A stretch of 64,000 nt of DNA from Asterias rubens (GCF_902459465.1 NC_047064.1:124001-188000); one strand, 5' to 3'. Shown: positions 1 to 10,700, counted from the stretch's first letter. The notes: generated from the sequence alone by a model not told the origin. Translations and numbers: made by a program.

Positions 1-509
1 ACCGATGTTTTTTTAAACAACTTGATCGGCTTCAATTCAAAAGATTTCCAGTTAAATTTTCCAGTAACAATTTTCGTTTAAGGCAAGTCACACACTCAGG
101 TAGTGTAGGCCTTTGGGATGGTTCTCTTGGTAGGTTCAAATCTAAAACTAATGTTGTGCAACAAATCCTTGCCTTATGTTAAACATGTTCAGGTTGAATC
201 AATAGTTTCAGATGAATCATCTGTCACTTCACATGCCAATTTTTGTCCAATTCCTAGTTTCCTTACAATTAATCCTGATACATCACCATGTCTCTGACCT
301 TTTGAACTTAGAATAAACAAGAGTTGGGAAATTCAAAAGGATGCGCACAACTTGACAACTTCTACAGTCAGGGTCAGAGGCAGGGAATCTTTACTATTCC
401 TTTTGAAGTGAGATCGAATTGTGTCATCGCACCGAGTGATTATGATCGAGGAACTTAACTGCTTTGTTTGGCCATTTGGCCATTTGGCCATTTTTTTTTA
501 GGTAGTCAG
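1..509. other. Non-coding flank, no gene seen
   Basis: AT-rich sequence with no open frame above background and no recognisable exon. A short TGGCCATTT triplet run lies near 470-490, just before the first duplicated cassette. Confidence 0.5.
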
Positions 510-800
510 TCAGTGCCACTGCACTGACGTCCTGGGTATAAAGGTTCTTTACAATGCGAACACAAATTTGACTACAATTTTCATTATTTTTTTCCTGATT
601 TGAGAAGTTGAAATTTCGTTCATATAATCTTAGTGTCCCTTAGTATATTTTCAAATAGTTCACACCTAACAATTATATCCGTGGAAGAAATTATTGCCGA
701 AAATAAGCCGAAGTTCTGTACTGGCAATGTGATCATCATGTCCCAATTGATAGTGTGAGCTTAAGTGCGCATGTGGCTTTGAGTATAGTGCCGTAGTTGG
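510..800 (+). repeat. Duplicated TATA-containing cassette, copy 1
   Basis: This block of about 290 bp is repeated at 1588-1880 with scattered substitutions. Both copies begin GTCAGTCAGTGCCACTGC, continue into GGGTATAAAGGTTC (TATA-box-like) and share the whole following sequence. No long open frame lies in it. It may be part of a duplicated promoter or an old transposon; the sequence alone does not decide. Confidence 0.7.
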
Positions 801-949
801 CAATACGTCAGGTGCAATCATTGAATATGATCCTTTTTAAATTTGCGCAAGCCAGTCGTGCGTTCAAAAAAAGCAAGAGGAAAATGATGTTTGCGCCTTA
901 ACAAAATTGCAGCTTGCGCAAAGAAAAAAAAGACTGTCACATCTCCAGC

Positions 950-1220
950 CGCCACGAGAGGGCGGTAGTGATCAATGCAAGAAAGTGTTTACAAGCAAGT
1001 CCGTTCTTGACGTGCATGTGTGAAACGTCAATTTAAATTTTCTTTTCTCAAAATATTAACACCAAAGAAGAAAATTCAAAAATTTTAAACAATGCGCGAT
1101 TGGATTTCCGACTACGTACAAGGAAAATGTGAGTAAAAGTTCAGCTTTCTGAGTTAGGTAAAAACTATTTTTAAAATATTTTTGAATTTTTTCACAATGG
1201 TACGGAACCTTTTACAGACC
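950..1220 (+). repeat. Duplicated first-exon-like block, copy 1
   Basis: This block recurs at 3206-3425. Shared landmarks are the GCAAGAAAGTGTTTACA string, a run of AT-rich sequence, an ATG, and a consensus GTGAGT about 35 bases after that ATG. A shared segment starting TTATACCCTGGACTCC follows both copies, at 1488 and 3430, so a larger unit was probably duplicated and then disrupted by insertions. Confidence 0.65.
1092..1128 (+). CDS. Possible orphan first coding exon
   Basis: ATG followed by twelve codons (MRDWISDYVQGK) and then a consensus GTGAGT donor in phase 1. The duplicate near 3313-3344 keeps the ATG and donor but is 5 bases shorter and diverged, so it reads differently. No downstream exon could be matched. 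It may be a relic of a gene 5' end or chance. Low confidence. Confidence 0.2.
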
Positions 1221-1587
1221 TTTCTTATGTTGATAAACAAATCGCCTTGGTTGGCATGGCCGGCCGAATGTTAGTGAAACAATAAATCGTAAAAACAAAT
1301 GTTTTATGAAAATTCAACATTTTCTGCACACTTTCAATTAGGTAAAATACCTATAATAATTTGTTGTTTTGTTTTAAACAAAATCAACAAATTTGGTAAC
1401 ATTATTACCAAAAGTAGCGATCTTTTTTGATTTGCACCTGGGTTGGCAAAAACTTGGGCTGTGACATTGCAAAAGAAAGGTCTATAATTATACCCTGGAC
1501 TCCGTCGCGTTGCCTGCAACGGAGAAGTCCAACCTGGGCTAGCTACGCTAGCGGGCTAGTACTACTACTAGTCTAGCCCTGGTAGGA

Positions 1588-1880
1588 TGTCAGTCAGTGC
1601 CACTGCACTGACGTCCTGGGTATAAAGGTTCTTTACAATGTGAACACAAATTTGACTATAATTTTCTTTATTTTTTACTTGATTTGAGAAGCTGAAATTC
1701 CGTTCATATATTCATAGTGTCCCTCACTATATTCTAAACGAGTTCACAGCTAACAAATATATCCATGGAAGAAATTATTTCCCAAAATATGTCGAAGTTC
1801 TGCACTGGCGGTGTGATCATCGTGTACTAATTGATAGTGTGAGCCCAAGTGCGCATGGCTATGAGTACAGTGCATTATTT
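1588..1880 (+). repeat. Duplicated TATA-containing cassette, copy 2
   Basis: Second copy of the block at 510-800, in the same orientation, including the GGGTATAAAGGTTC motif and the downstream GGAAGAAATTAT and GTGTGATCATC landmarks. It is diverged by point changes and small indels, so the duplication is not recent. Confidence 0.7.
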
Positions 1881-2011
1881 TGCCGCTATTTGCCGTCAAC
1901 TGGGTAGGTGCCGTTAACTCGACTTCAACTCCTCCAAGATACATTTTAAAATCCAGGAGGCATAAAACTGTAAAATAATCCAGCTCAAATAGAATTTGTA
2001 TAAATTTCAGG

Positions 2012-2846
2012 TAAGCTTGGGCGGTTCCTTCGGTTACCCGGTTCTACCCGGTTCCAAATTGAAAACCGGACCGGCGGTTCCACTCTTCTGTGGAACCGGG
2101 TACCCGCTTTTGTCGGTTCCGATTTCAAAAGACCGAGTCCCAATTATAAAAGACTCTGTGGAGCCGATCCTGGGACGAACCGGCTCCAGAAATTGAGGCT
2201 TGATGTTGAAAACGGTGACCGCAGATACACTGTGCAAAGGCTTCAAGCCGACATGAGCATCAACTATCACATGTGGCTGCATTATTATACAACACACAGT
2301 GCACAGATGATGCATAGGCATATGCTGAGATATACAGAGTCCAAAGTCCAACCAGACAGCACGTTGTGATTGGCTGCCGATATATCCATATTCATAAAAG
2401 CTTGTCCCATGTACAGGCATGTACACTTCTATGTACAGAGACGGCAAACTGCATGCACTACGGACGTACTGCACTACGGACGTACTGCACTACGGACGTA
2501 CTGCATTATGGACGTACTGCTGCCGGCCAAATCAAAGACTTGTATAAATGCATGGAGAATAGGTGCTCGGTGGCACGATGTCTGATTGACTTGGTGGGTA
2601 TTCTGGTATTAATTTTTTCGTTAAAAATAGATCGGCTCCAATTGTGTGTATGTGTGTGTGAGCTCCGGACCGATGTCTGATTAACTTGGTTATTTTCAGT
2701 TAAAATAGATCGGCTCAACGGTGTGTGTGTGAGCTCGGGACGGGCGGCTTATGTTTTATATTGAATTGGAACCAGGTATGTCTCAGAACCGAGCTTATTT
2801 TTGGAACCGGAACCGAGCCCCAAGTTTCTGGAACCGCCCAAGCTTA
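2012..2846. mobile_element. Non-autonomous hAT-like element, 835 bp
   Basis: The ends are perfect 17 bp inverted repeats, TAAGCTTGGGCGGTTCC, and the element is flanked by an exact 8 bp direct repeat ATTTCAGG at 2004-2011 and 2847-2854. An 8 bp target duplication is the hallmark of hAT-superfamily insertion. The interior is rich in GGTTCC/GGAACC repeats and holds a 16 bp tandem array and GT dinucleotide runs. No transposase frame is visible; the open frames inside are repeat artefacts. Confidence 0.85.
2457..2520 (+). repeat. 16 bp tandem repeat, four units
   Basis: Unit ACTACGGACGTACTGC repeated four times; the last unit carries two changes. It lies inside the hAT-like element. Confidence 0.9.
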
Positions 2847-3205
2847 ATTTCAGGTTGAATTACCTACGGTTACAAAAATCAATTTTTTTTCTTGTGAAGA
2901 ATTTTTTTTTTTTCTAAAGCAGCAAAGCCGTCTGCCGCCATCTTGCTTTTTCACAGTGCTTCTTGTACATGCGCTTTCCTGCGTGCGTATACTTTTTTTC
3001 TTGGGACGGTTAGCATGCGCTAATTTATGGTAAAAGTGGCCTCATTTGTCCTAGGAAAAAAATACACTTCCAGCACATGGAGTCTTGGCACAAGACATCA
3101 ATGCTCAATATCGCATAGTTCTGCGCTTTGTGTAAATTGCTCGCTGACTAAGTATTATCCATCTGCTTAGTGTTTGGTTGGCGCAAGTTGACGGCGATTT
3201 GGCTG

Positions 3206-3425
3206 CAAATAGCAGGCCGCCAGTGATCAGTGCAAGAAAGTGTTTACATGGAAGTTTCTTTTCACAAAATATTAACACCAAAGCAACGGAGAAAATTCAA
3301 CAATTTTAAATAATGCGAGCTTGGAGTTCCACTACAAGGAACATGTGAGTAACAGTTCAGACTCCCAAGTTAGGTAGAAATATTTTTAACAGATTTTTGA
3401 ATTTTTTTCGCAATGGTATGGGACC
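3206..3425 (+). repeat. Duplicated first-exon-like block, copy 2
   Basis: Copy of 950-1220. It retains the ATG (3313) and GTGAGT (3345) but the intervening stretch is 32 rather than 37 bases. Immediately after it comes the TTATACCCTGGACTCC segment also found at 1488. Confidence 0.65.
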
Positions 3426-3492
3426 GTTATTATACCCTGGACTCCGTCGCGTTGCCTGCAACGGAGGAGTCCAACCTGGGCTACTACTACTC

Positions 3493-4184
3493 TAGTTGCG
3501 ATAACGTAACCCTCCTGCCGATGGCGTAGCCGGAGGGTTACGAAGCACACGCAATGTGAGCAGGGCGAAATGGTTAAAAACGTACAATTTCGACAGCTAG
3601 TCAGCAGATTTGCTCCATTTTTACCACTTTTGAAAATCATGACACAAATTCTAGAAACACGAACTTGATCCTCAATGTCTAATGAATCCTACAATATCAC
3701 TCAAAACACCATTGAGGAAATAATTTGAAGAAAAGGCACAAAAACTTACCAGATTCCCGAGCGAAAGACCCAGGTTGAAAATTCGAACCTGAGGGGGGCG
3801 GAGCTTCGGCTGTTTGTGCACGTCACGAACTCAGCGCTGCGTGTGGTGCAATCTGTATCCCTGCAACTGTGCAGCCGTAGTCTTGTACACGCGCTGAGAT
3901 GCGGAAATCAGAAAAACAGAGCGCCCGCTAACGTTCGATTATAACAAGCGTGTACAGTTTTTGCCGTGCATAGATCGGAACGTTGGTTGTGTGTGACGGC
4001 GCAACATCAATGGTCTTGGATCAAGACTACGGCTACACAGTTACAAGGATACACAATGCACCACACGCAGCGCTGAGTCGTTGACCCCAGTGATGTGCAC
4101 ACACACGGCCGAAGCTCCGCACATTGCGTGTGCTTCGTAACCCTCCGGCTACGCCGTCGGCAGGAGGGTTCAGTATCGCAACTA
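3493..4184. mobile_element. Mutator-like fold-back element 1
   Basis: The ends are TAGTTGCGATAACG and its reverse complement with one change, set within long terminal inverted repeats that carry GGAGGGTTACG. Exact 9 bp direct repeats CTACTACTC flank it at 3484-3492 and 4185-4193. Long terminal inverted repeats plus a 9 bp target duplication are typical of Mutator-like elements. The centre (about 3800-4130) is also palindromic. No transposase is encoded, so it is a non-autonomous copy. Confidence 0.85.
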
Positions 4185-4208
4185 CTACTACTCTAGCACT
4201 GTCAACAG

Positions 4209-4912
4209 TAGTTGCGATAACGTAACCCTCCTGCCAACGGTGGAGCCGGAGGGTTACTAGTCATTCTCAATCGATGCAGGGCGAAATGGTCAAACACGTA
4301 CAATTTCGACAGCTAGTCAACAGATTTGCTCAATTTTTACCCCTTTCAAAAATCATGACACAAATTCTATGAACACCACCTTAATCCTCAATATCTAATG
4401 AATAACATTCAAAACACCATTGAGAAAGTATTTTGAAAAAAAAGTACACAAACTTACCAGATCCCCGAGCGAAACAGTCACAAATTTCCCAGGTTCTATT
4501 TTGAACCTGTCGTTTCGCCATTTTGTGACTTCCCGATGTTCATTGCTGTTGGACTAAACCATTCTGTAAAAGGGGTGTTATAAGGCAGCGCGGCAGTGTG
4601 TGTGCACTGTCCGTTTGCTATGCCCACTGTACACTCACCAGCGACAGCTTCAAAAGTAGAACCTGGGAAATTTGTGACTGTTTCGCTCCCGGGATCTGGT
4701 AAGTTTTTGTCCTTTTTTTCAAAATATTTTCTCAATTGTGTTTTGGAATGTTATTCATTAGACAGGATTAAGTTCGTGTTCATAGAATTTGTGTCATGAT
4801 TTTTGAAAGTGGTAAAAAATGAGCAAATCTGTTGACTAAAATATTTCGCCCTGCATCGAATGAGAATGACTCCTAACCCTCCGTCTACAGGAGGGTTACG
4901 TTATCGCAACTA
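4209..4912. mobile_element. Mutator-like fold-back element 2
   Basis: Same family and near-identical ends to the element at 3493-4184. Arms of roughly 300 bp are inverted copies of each other, giving an almost complete palindrome. Exact 9 bp direct repeats TGTCAACAG flank it at 4200-4208 and 4913-4921. Each arm carries CTGGTAAGT, a splice-donor-like string reading outward from the centre. It lies only about 25 bp from element 1 yet has its own target duplication, so it is an independent insertion. Confidence 0.87.
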
Positions 4913-4921
4913 TGTCAACAG

Positions 4922-5566
4922 TCAGTATTCATTTGTCAAGTTCGAGCATCTGAATTTCATTGAGTAAATTAGACGGACCAGTACCGGCAGATGGTTTGCT
5001 GACTGATTGAATCGGTGATCCCCGAGTGCTAAATCGTCATAACTCAAACTGATTTGCCTTGTGATGGTTGGGACGATCGTACGTGACTGACTGCGACTAC
5101 GACTACGAGTCATCCAATCTCGAGAATTACACTTCTTTTAATAAAATAACTCAACTTAAAATCTGATCAAGGCTATAAACTATACTTACTATATTAATTT
5201 CTCAACTTTTGCAGGTGAAGTATTGTTAATGAGACAAAGGATTGACATTGTTTAGACTACTTGCGTCAGGTTCCGAATTCCATGAAAGACCCTTCCTCAC
5301 ACTAAAATAGGTATGACGACAATAAACCTCGTTCAGTCCGTGTGTATTCTAAGATTAAGTTCTAAAAAAAATATTAAATAATAATACATTGAAATCAAGT
5401 ATAATAACATTAAGAGAAATTTATGTGTTTTATTAATTTGTAAACATATAATTAAAGATTGATATGATATTTTCTTAATAAAAGTAAATTTAAAAATATT
5501 ACAAAACACAACATTCATCTCAAAACTCGAATTATTGAATTGAGGGCGCTATTTATCCAGCCCAAA
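4922..5566. other. AT-rich non-coding stretch
   Basis: No exon recognised. The centre (about 5340-5520) is strongly AT-rich. No repeat family seen elsewhere in the window was recognised here. Confidence 0.4.
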
Positions 5567-5651
5567 ATGTGGCAACTCTTACTCATTACTGTCTGTGTGT
5601 GCGGCCTTTCACGATTTCTGGCTCAGCCTGGTCCTGGAATAAATGGATGTG
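5567..5651 (+). CDS. Candidate first exon with signal peptide
   Basis: ATG at 5567 opens a 28-codon frame beginning MWQLLLITVCVCGL, a hydrophobic core followed by a plausible signal-peptidase site (FLAQ), then QPGPGINGC, and ends in phase 1 at a consensus GTAAGT donor. This is the architecture of a secreted protein's first exon. No downstream exon could be joined: the acceptor-like CAAAG near 6911 runs straight into a stop in the required phase. It may belong to an unrecognised gene, or be chance. Confidence 0.35.
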
Positions 5652-5845
5652 GTAAGTTTGTTTCTACTAAGCGTGAATAAACAAGTTTGCGGACTTACCT
5701 GGTGTCTTTGACCATATTTTTTCAACATAATATGAGTGACCTGGGGGCGCTCCGATTTGTGGTAGTGTGACTGTGAGTGTCGTCATACAACATAGTCGTC
5801 ATGCATAATAAGGTTTATCGCGAACAGCAAAATATCAAGAGAGAG

Positions 5846-5967
5846 GGATAACTTGCCACCACTTTTTCACTCATTTTTACAAAAAGGGATATATCAATCA
5901 GGTAAATTAGATACTATATTATTTTATTTCGAATGAAAAAGTGGTGGCGCCATACGGAAACTTTTCC
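5846..5967. mobile_element. Short hairpin MITE (GTGGTGGCGCC family), copy 1
   Basis: About 120 bp with inverted ends containing GCCACCACTTTTTCA and its complement. A second copy at 12614-12757 interrupts another element there with an approximate 8 bp target duplication, so the family behaves as an hAT-type MITE. Confidence 0.75.
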
Positions 5968-6149
5968 AGAGAGGACGCTGTTGAACCCACACAAAGGTTA
6001 AAGGCGTTGCGTGCGTGAGTCGTAGAAACTGCTGCATAGAAACCGCCTCATATTCCTTCCCTCATCAAAGCATTGTGCATGTTGTGTGGTGCGGTCGCAC
6101 TAAAAAATACCGACAACTCACGACCCCTCGCTCATGACAACTTACTACA

Positions 6150-6460
6150 ACAAATTTTAAATGCACATTAAAAGAACATTCATTAATACCTCAGACAGTT
6201 TCGCTATTCCTATTGATTGGTGAAGAGCGCGGCGCGTCACGTGGGTGTGGATAAACCTTTGTTTAGACCAGTAAAAAGTGTTAAAAACATGGGCGTGACA
6301 CGCGAGCTTGCACCTGTGCTTATATTTTAAGACAGTTTCTTCATTCCTATTGGTCGAGAGCAACGGCCGGGACAGTTGTGCTACATCACGCGATACGCGC
6401 GACGTGCACAGTATTCCCTTAAATAGTGCGACCCGTGTGGTGTACTGTGTGACGTGTCAC
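6150..6460 (+). promoter_or_regulatory. Duplicated CCAAT/E-box block
   Basis: Two diverged copies of a block containing GACAGTTTCNNCATTCCTATTG lie about 150 bp apart (near 6192 and 6330). Each has an ATTGG (inverted CCAAT) core. A CACGTG E-box is at 6238-6243 and the block is CpG-rich compared with its surroundings. It lies about 600 bp upstream of the zinc-finger gene and could be its promoter, but the internal duplication also fits a repeat. Confidence 0.35.
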
Positions 6461-7041
6461 TGTCACCCAGGCCCTGTCACAGTGTATGTGTTCCATCCCA
6501 ACTTTAACACTCAAGTTGAGGTGGAACATAATGTTTGGTGATGATGAGAACGGAAAAAAATAATCTACCTCCATAATCGGTGACCGTGATGACGGTGAAC
6601 TGGCCCACACGCTGTGGCCGTGGTGGAAGTGACTGTTTGACAAGTTGTTTTGCTTGGGTTGGGGTCTTGTGTTGTTGGTTGAGTGAGCGGTGCACCTGGT
6701 CATGCTGGTCGGGCCCTCAAAAATATACTCTCAAAATTTACCACAGCAAATAGCACAGGGCCCACTTGTCAGCTTGTGCGGCTTAATTAAGGGCTCAGCT
6801 CAGTCAGAATCCTAGACCTATGCCATTCATGTCTATTTCGTGCACAATGCTGTATGCTTATGATAACGTTTTCATAACTGTAATTACATGTACTTGTTCT
6901 TTCTTTCAAAGGTGATGGTATTTGAGGTTCAGCCCGAGTGAACAAGAGTTAATCCACACTTCACATCACTTACTATTCTAAGCTATGTTGTATAAAACTT
7001 GTTTTGGCAACAAACAGACTGTGAAATAGGACTTCAAAAGT
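6461..7041 (+). other. Probable 5' region of the zinc-finger gene
   Basis: No coding exon seen. An acceptor-like TTCTTTCTTTCAAAG ends near 6911, so an untranslated exon could start there and run into the coding exon. An in-frame TAG at 7027 separates this region from the start codon. Confidence 0.35.
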
Positions 7042-8091
7042 ATGCCCCAAAAAGTAGTTGCTGATAGCGGAAATTCATTAAGGGTGAAAGTCGATGAACA
7101 GGACTTGAAGACACGTGTGAAACGACGCAAATACAAAGAGTCTGAGCAAAAAGACACCGAGCAACAAATTGAATTTATCTGCAAGATCTGCGACAAGGTC
7201 TTCAAGCGTAAGGATCGACTGTTTGTTCATGAACGACTCCACTCTGGTGACCAACCTTATATTTGCAAACAGTGTGGCAAAGGTTTCCGTAGTCAAGATA
7301 GTGTCAGGTGCCATCTAGCAGTGCATTCTGATGAGAAAGCATTCAGTTGTGACAAGTGCATCAAAACTTTCAAAACCTCACACCAGATGAGAAAGCATCA
7401 ACGCCTATCCAAAATCGCCATGTCAAAGAACGAGCCAAATGATCATAAACCTGTGAAATGCAAGCTCTGCACCTTCCAGATAACGTCCAAGCTAGAGCGG
7501 AAGAAGCACATGCGCTTCCACAAGAAGAAGAGCAACCCTTATTTGTGTAGTAAATGTAAGAAATGCTTCAACAGTTTGAAGCTGCTTGGCGACCATTACA
7601 AGGCATCTTGTAAAGGAACCAAGAAAAAAGTCATCAAGAAGAGGGAGGTAAAAAACAAGAAGCTTCAGAATCCAGAGGGTCCTTTAGCACCGTTTGCTTG
7701 TCATAGGTGCAGCAAAAGGTTCAAAACAATCTCAAATCTAGGTTTGCACTTCATTAGCCACTCAGAGTCTGACCACTTCAATTGCTCTTCATGTAAAGCT
7801 GACTTTCAGTCTGTTATAGAATACCAAGAACATCAGTGTATTCAGCAACAGTCCGTACGCATTAAACCAAAGCTTGTTGTGAAATTTCAAACCTGTGTCC
7901 TCGATCCAGGATTGGCTGATGGTGATGAGGAGCAAGAGAGTAGAGAAGAAGTTGCTAGAGAGACAGAAGCTTCCATCGAACATTTAACTGGATTCATTCA
8001 GGGAGGAGAAACTACTACTGAACAAGTTGCAGATAATGTGCAAAATGTCTCCCAAGCACAGAGTGGTGAAATGCAAATGGCAGGGCAGTAA
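7042..8091 (+). CDS. C2H2 zinc-finger protein, single coding exon
   Basis: A 349-residue nuclear, probably DNA-binding protein. The start is fixed by an in-frame TAG at 7027; the ATG has A at -3. After a basic N-terminal segment (KTRVKRRKYK, residues 23-32, NLS-like) come seven finger-like units. Fingers at about 47-67 and 75-95 are canonical, joined by HSGDQPY, close to the TGEKP linker. The third (103-119) lacks the expected second histidine spacing. The fourth (140-160) and sixth have C2H2 spacing; the fifth and seventh end in Cys in place of the last His. A Lys-rich spacer (KKKVIKKR) precedes the sixth finger. The C-terminal quarter is acidic and finger-free. No KRAB, BTB or SCAN domain is present. 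No specific orthologue is recognised. Confidence 0.85.
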   Translation: MPQKVVADSGNSLRVKVDEQDLKTRVKRRKYKESEQKDTEQQIEFICKICDKVFKRKDRLFVHERLHSGDQPYICKQCGKGFRSQDSVRCHLAVHSDEKAFSCDKCIKTFKTSHQMRKHQRLSKIAMSKNEPNDHKPVKCKLCTFQITSKLERKKHMRFHKKKSNPYLCSKCKKCFNSLKLLGDHYKASCKGTKKKVIKKREVKNKKLQNPEGPLAPFACHRCSKRFKTISNLGLHFISHSESDHFNCSSCKADFQSVIEYQEHQCIQQQSVRIKPKLVVKFQTCVLDPGLADGDEEQESREEVARETEASIEHLTGFIQGGETTTEQVADNVQNVSQAQSGEMQMAGQ

Positions 8092-8461
8092 AATATGGAG
8101 GGAGCTATAAATGCACTTTAAGTTTACGTTATGAATTGACATGGACATTGAATGCTGAACTTAATGCAAATTTTTTCTTTTGTGGTTAATTAGTGCAGAA
8201 TGTAACTAAGAATAATTGCTACACAAATTCCTGGGTGATCCCAGTATTTGCTAGTCATGGATCATTCCTCGCATTGATCAATTAGTCTTGTGATTCACAA
8301 AGTTCAAGACCTGAACATTAGTGTACTGTACTACATGTACATATTGGAAGTATTAGAGTAGACCCAGACATAACTTACCCAGACACGTACATATTATGCA
8401 ACTCCTGGCAAGATAATACAAAAACACTAGACATATTATGACAGACTTCTCCTTTTTATTG
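8092..8461 (+). other. Zinc-finger gene 3' flank
   Basis: Non-coding; probably 3' untranslated sequence. No AATAAA was noticed before the MITE that follows. The nearest ones noted lie well downstream (for example AATAAA at about 10260), so the transcript end is unknown. Confidence 0.35.
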
Positions 8462-8862
8462 TTAAAGGAACACGTTGCCTTGGATCGGACGAGTTGGTCT
8501 TTGAAAAGCATTTGTAACTGTTTTTTTTATAAAATGCATATATGGGTAGAAAGATGTTGTAAAAGTAGAATACATGTTAAATGATCCACACAAACATGCC
8601 TCGAAATTGCACGGTTTTCCTTTTACCTCGTCGACTAACACGGTCGGCCATTTATGAGAGTCAAATTTTTGACTCCCATAAATGGCCGACCGTGTTAGTT
8701 CGCGCAGTAAAAGGAAAACCACGCAATTTCGAGGCAAACTTGTGTGGATAATTGTATTCTACTTTTAAAACATCTTTCCAACCATATGCATTTTATAAAA
8801 AACGGTTACAAACGCTTAGCTATAGACCAACTCGTCCGATCCAAGGCAACGTGTTCTTTTAA
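8462..8862. mobile_element. TTAA-flanked MITE, family B copy 1
   Basis: Begins TTAAAGGAACACGTTGCC and ends with the inverted copy running into TTAA. The whole element is an imperfect palindrome whose centre is a hairpin of CGGTCGGCCATTTATG arms. Other copies are at 13661-14052 and 27678-28069. TTAA at both ends is the target-site signature of the piggyBac superfamily. No transposase is present. Confidence 0.85.
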
Positions 8863-9489
8863 TCAATAATGGTAATTTAAATAATTTGAAAGGTCATGAG
8901 TTGTGACACAATTTACCACATAGTAACCTGGTTACTGGGAAAACGTTTCGGTTAAAGGAAGGGTTTAACTTGAGTGGAGAGTACTCATTGCAGTTAAGAG
9001 TGAACCCAAAACCTTATTTTGCTGCACTGTTGTACATGTAGTAGAGTGTGCCTTAATTTCCCATACATTTGCATTGTTTTATTTGTGATGTTAACTGGAC
9101 AATTCATAGGCTGGTAGTAATAAGGAACATGAAGGATGACAATGGTATCAGTAAAGGGTTGTGTGAAAAAACAATGAGGGGTCATTTTTACATTGAACAT
9201 CCTGATAAACAAAATAAATCTTACTCTCTTTCACACAAGAGAACTGTCATTGCAAACTTCTGGGAACATTTTGTTGACCTTTTCAGACTTCTCTCTGGAA
9301 GCATGGGAAGTAGACTTTTCCCGGGGGAAACAGCGGAACAGCTACCTCTGCTTGAGAGTCGAGATAATACTAGGGTTAGCATACTGAGTTTTCATTCTTC
9401 AGGAACAAGAATGCATTAAGTGTGCAACGAGGAGGAGGTGATGGGTTAAGATTTTCTTGGGTTTTCTTTTGGGGGAATTTGACCCTACA
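8863..9489. other. Non-coding, no feature recognised
   Basis: Intergenic sequence with only short, low-quality open frames. No exon boundaries that join to a recognised protein. Confidence 0.4.
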
Positions 9490-9890
9490 TTAGTACTACA
9501 TCAAGAGAAAGTTTCCATAAATCTATGAACTGTGCATACAAATGTAGACATGTGTCCAGCTGGGGTCATTAGTACTACATCAAGAGAAAGTTTCCATAAA
9601 TCTATGAACTGTGCCTACAAATGTAGACATGTGTCCAGCTGGGGTCATGGGGAAAAAACTAGGTAATTAAGATGTTTTCAGCAAAGTAAACAATCAAGAG
9701 AAAGTTTCCATAAATCTATGAACTGTGCCTACAAATGTAGACATGTGTCCAGCTGGGGTCATTAGTACTACATCAAGAGAAAGTTTCCATAAATCTATGA
9801 ACTGTGCCTACAAATGTAGACATGTGTCCAGCTGGAGTCATGGGGAAAAACTAGGTAATTAAGATGTTTTCAGCAAAGTAAACAACCTAA
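9490..9890 (+). repeat. Tandem repeat, about 79 bp, four units in two dimers
   Basis: The unit contains GAGAAAGTTTCCATAAATC and TGTAGACATGTGTCCAGC. Units one and two are joined directly. A spacer (GGTAATTAAGATGTTTTC) then precedes unit three, and the two-unit-plus-spacer pattern repeats. This means a dimer was itself duplicated. The copies are nearly identical, so the array is young. Confidence 0.9.
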
Positions 9891-10339
9891 AATCAAATAT
9901 TTGTCGCTAGGAGGGCAAGGGGTTTAGGTCCCCCCCCCCCTTCGGCCTTTTCCCCCACCTCTTCTGGATACATCAACTGCTTTATAATACATAATGTGAA
10001 ACTTTTGTTAGCTTTATGAGAATTATATGCTTTTCAGTTTTGCCTACTGTAGGTATCATTTTACGTTTATTTCTATACACATTTTTACACATAATATATC
10101 TTAAAAATTGTCTCAAAATTGTTTATAAAGTTTTTCCCTTTAATTTTGCTAAGACATGTGTTTGTGAATATCTCTTTTAGATTTGTTGTGTAATGTTTTC
10201 TTTTAGTTGTTGCCTACTGGATTGCTAATTGACTGTTTGGAAATTTTCAAAAGTTCATCAATAAACAGCTACTTGTTTAAAACACTGAAACCACAAAGTT
10301 TCCTTTGGATGGACCACATAGAGTGTGTTGGTTAAATGG

Positions 10340-10700
10340 TTAAAGCCATTGGACACTTTCGGTAAACAGTATTGTCCAAAGGCCCACACTTCGTGTATCA
10401 CAACTTATATATAAAATAACGAACCTGTGAAAATTTAGGCTCAATCGGTCATCAAAGTCGGGAGAAAATTACGGGAAAACCCTCCCTTGTTTCCGCACGT
10501 TTGGCCGTGTCATGATGTGTGTTTAAAACAATTCCGTAATTCTCGATATCAAGAATTGATAACTGATAATGTTTTCTCAAAAAGTAAAGCATTTCATGGA
10601 ATAATATTTCAAGAGAAGTCTTTCACAAATACCAACTGTAAACCCTGTAATTAATTTGTAAATCTGAGATTTCTGTTCCGAAAGTGTACAATGGCTTTAA
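10340..10700. mobile_element. TTAA-flanked MITE, family A copy 1
   Basis: The ends TTAAAGCCATTGGACAC and GTGTACAATGGCTTTAA are inverted repeats of about 23 bp with one mismatch, bounded by TTAA. The interior shares CCTGTGAAAATTTAGGCTC and CAATCGGTCATC with the copies at 34804, 60695 and 63036. Confidence 0.85.

Noticed and set aside
2034-2474. 146-codon minus-strand frame as a gene
   Set aside because: It lies inside the hAT-like element over GGTTCC repeats and shows no domain or start context.
8462-8862. 91-codon frame across the family B element as a small protein
   Set aside because: The frame is an artefact of the palindromic MITE and is not kept in the other copies.
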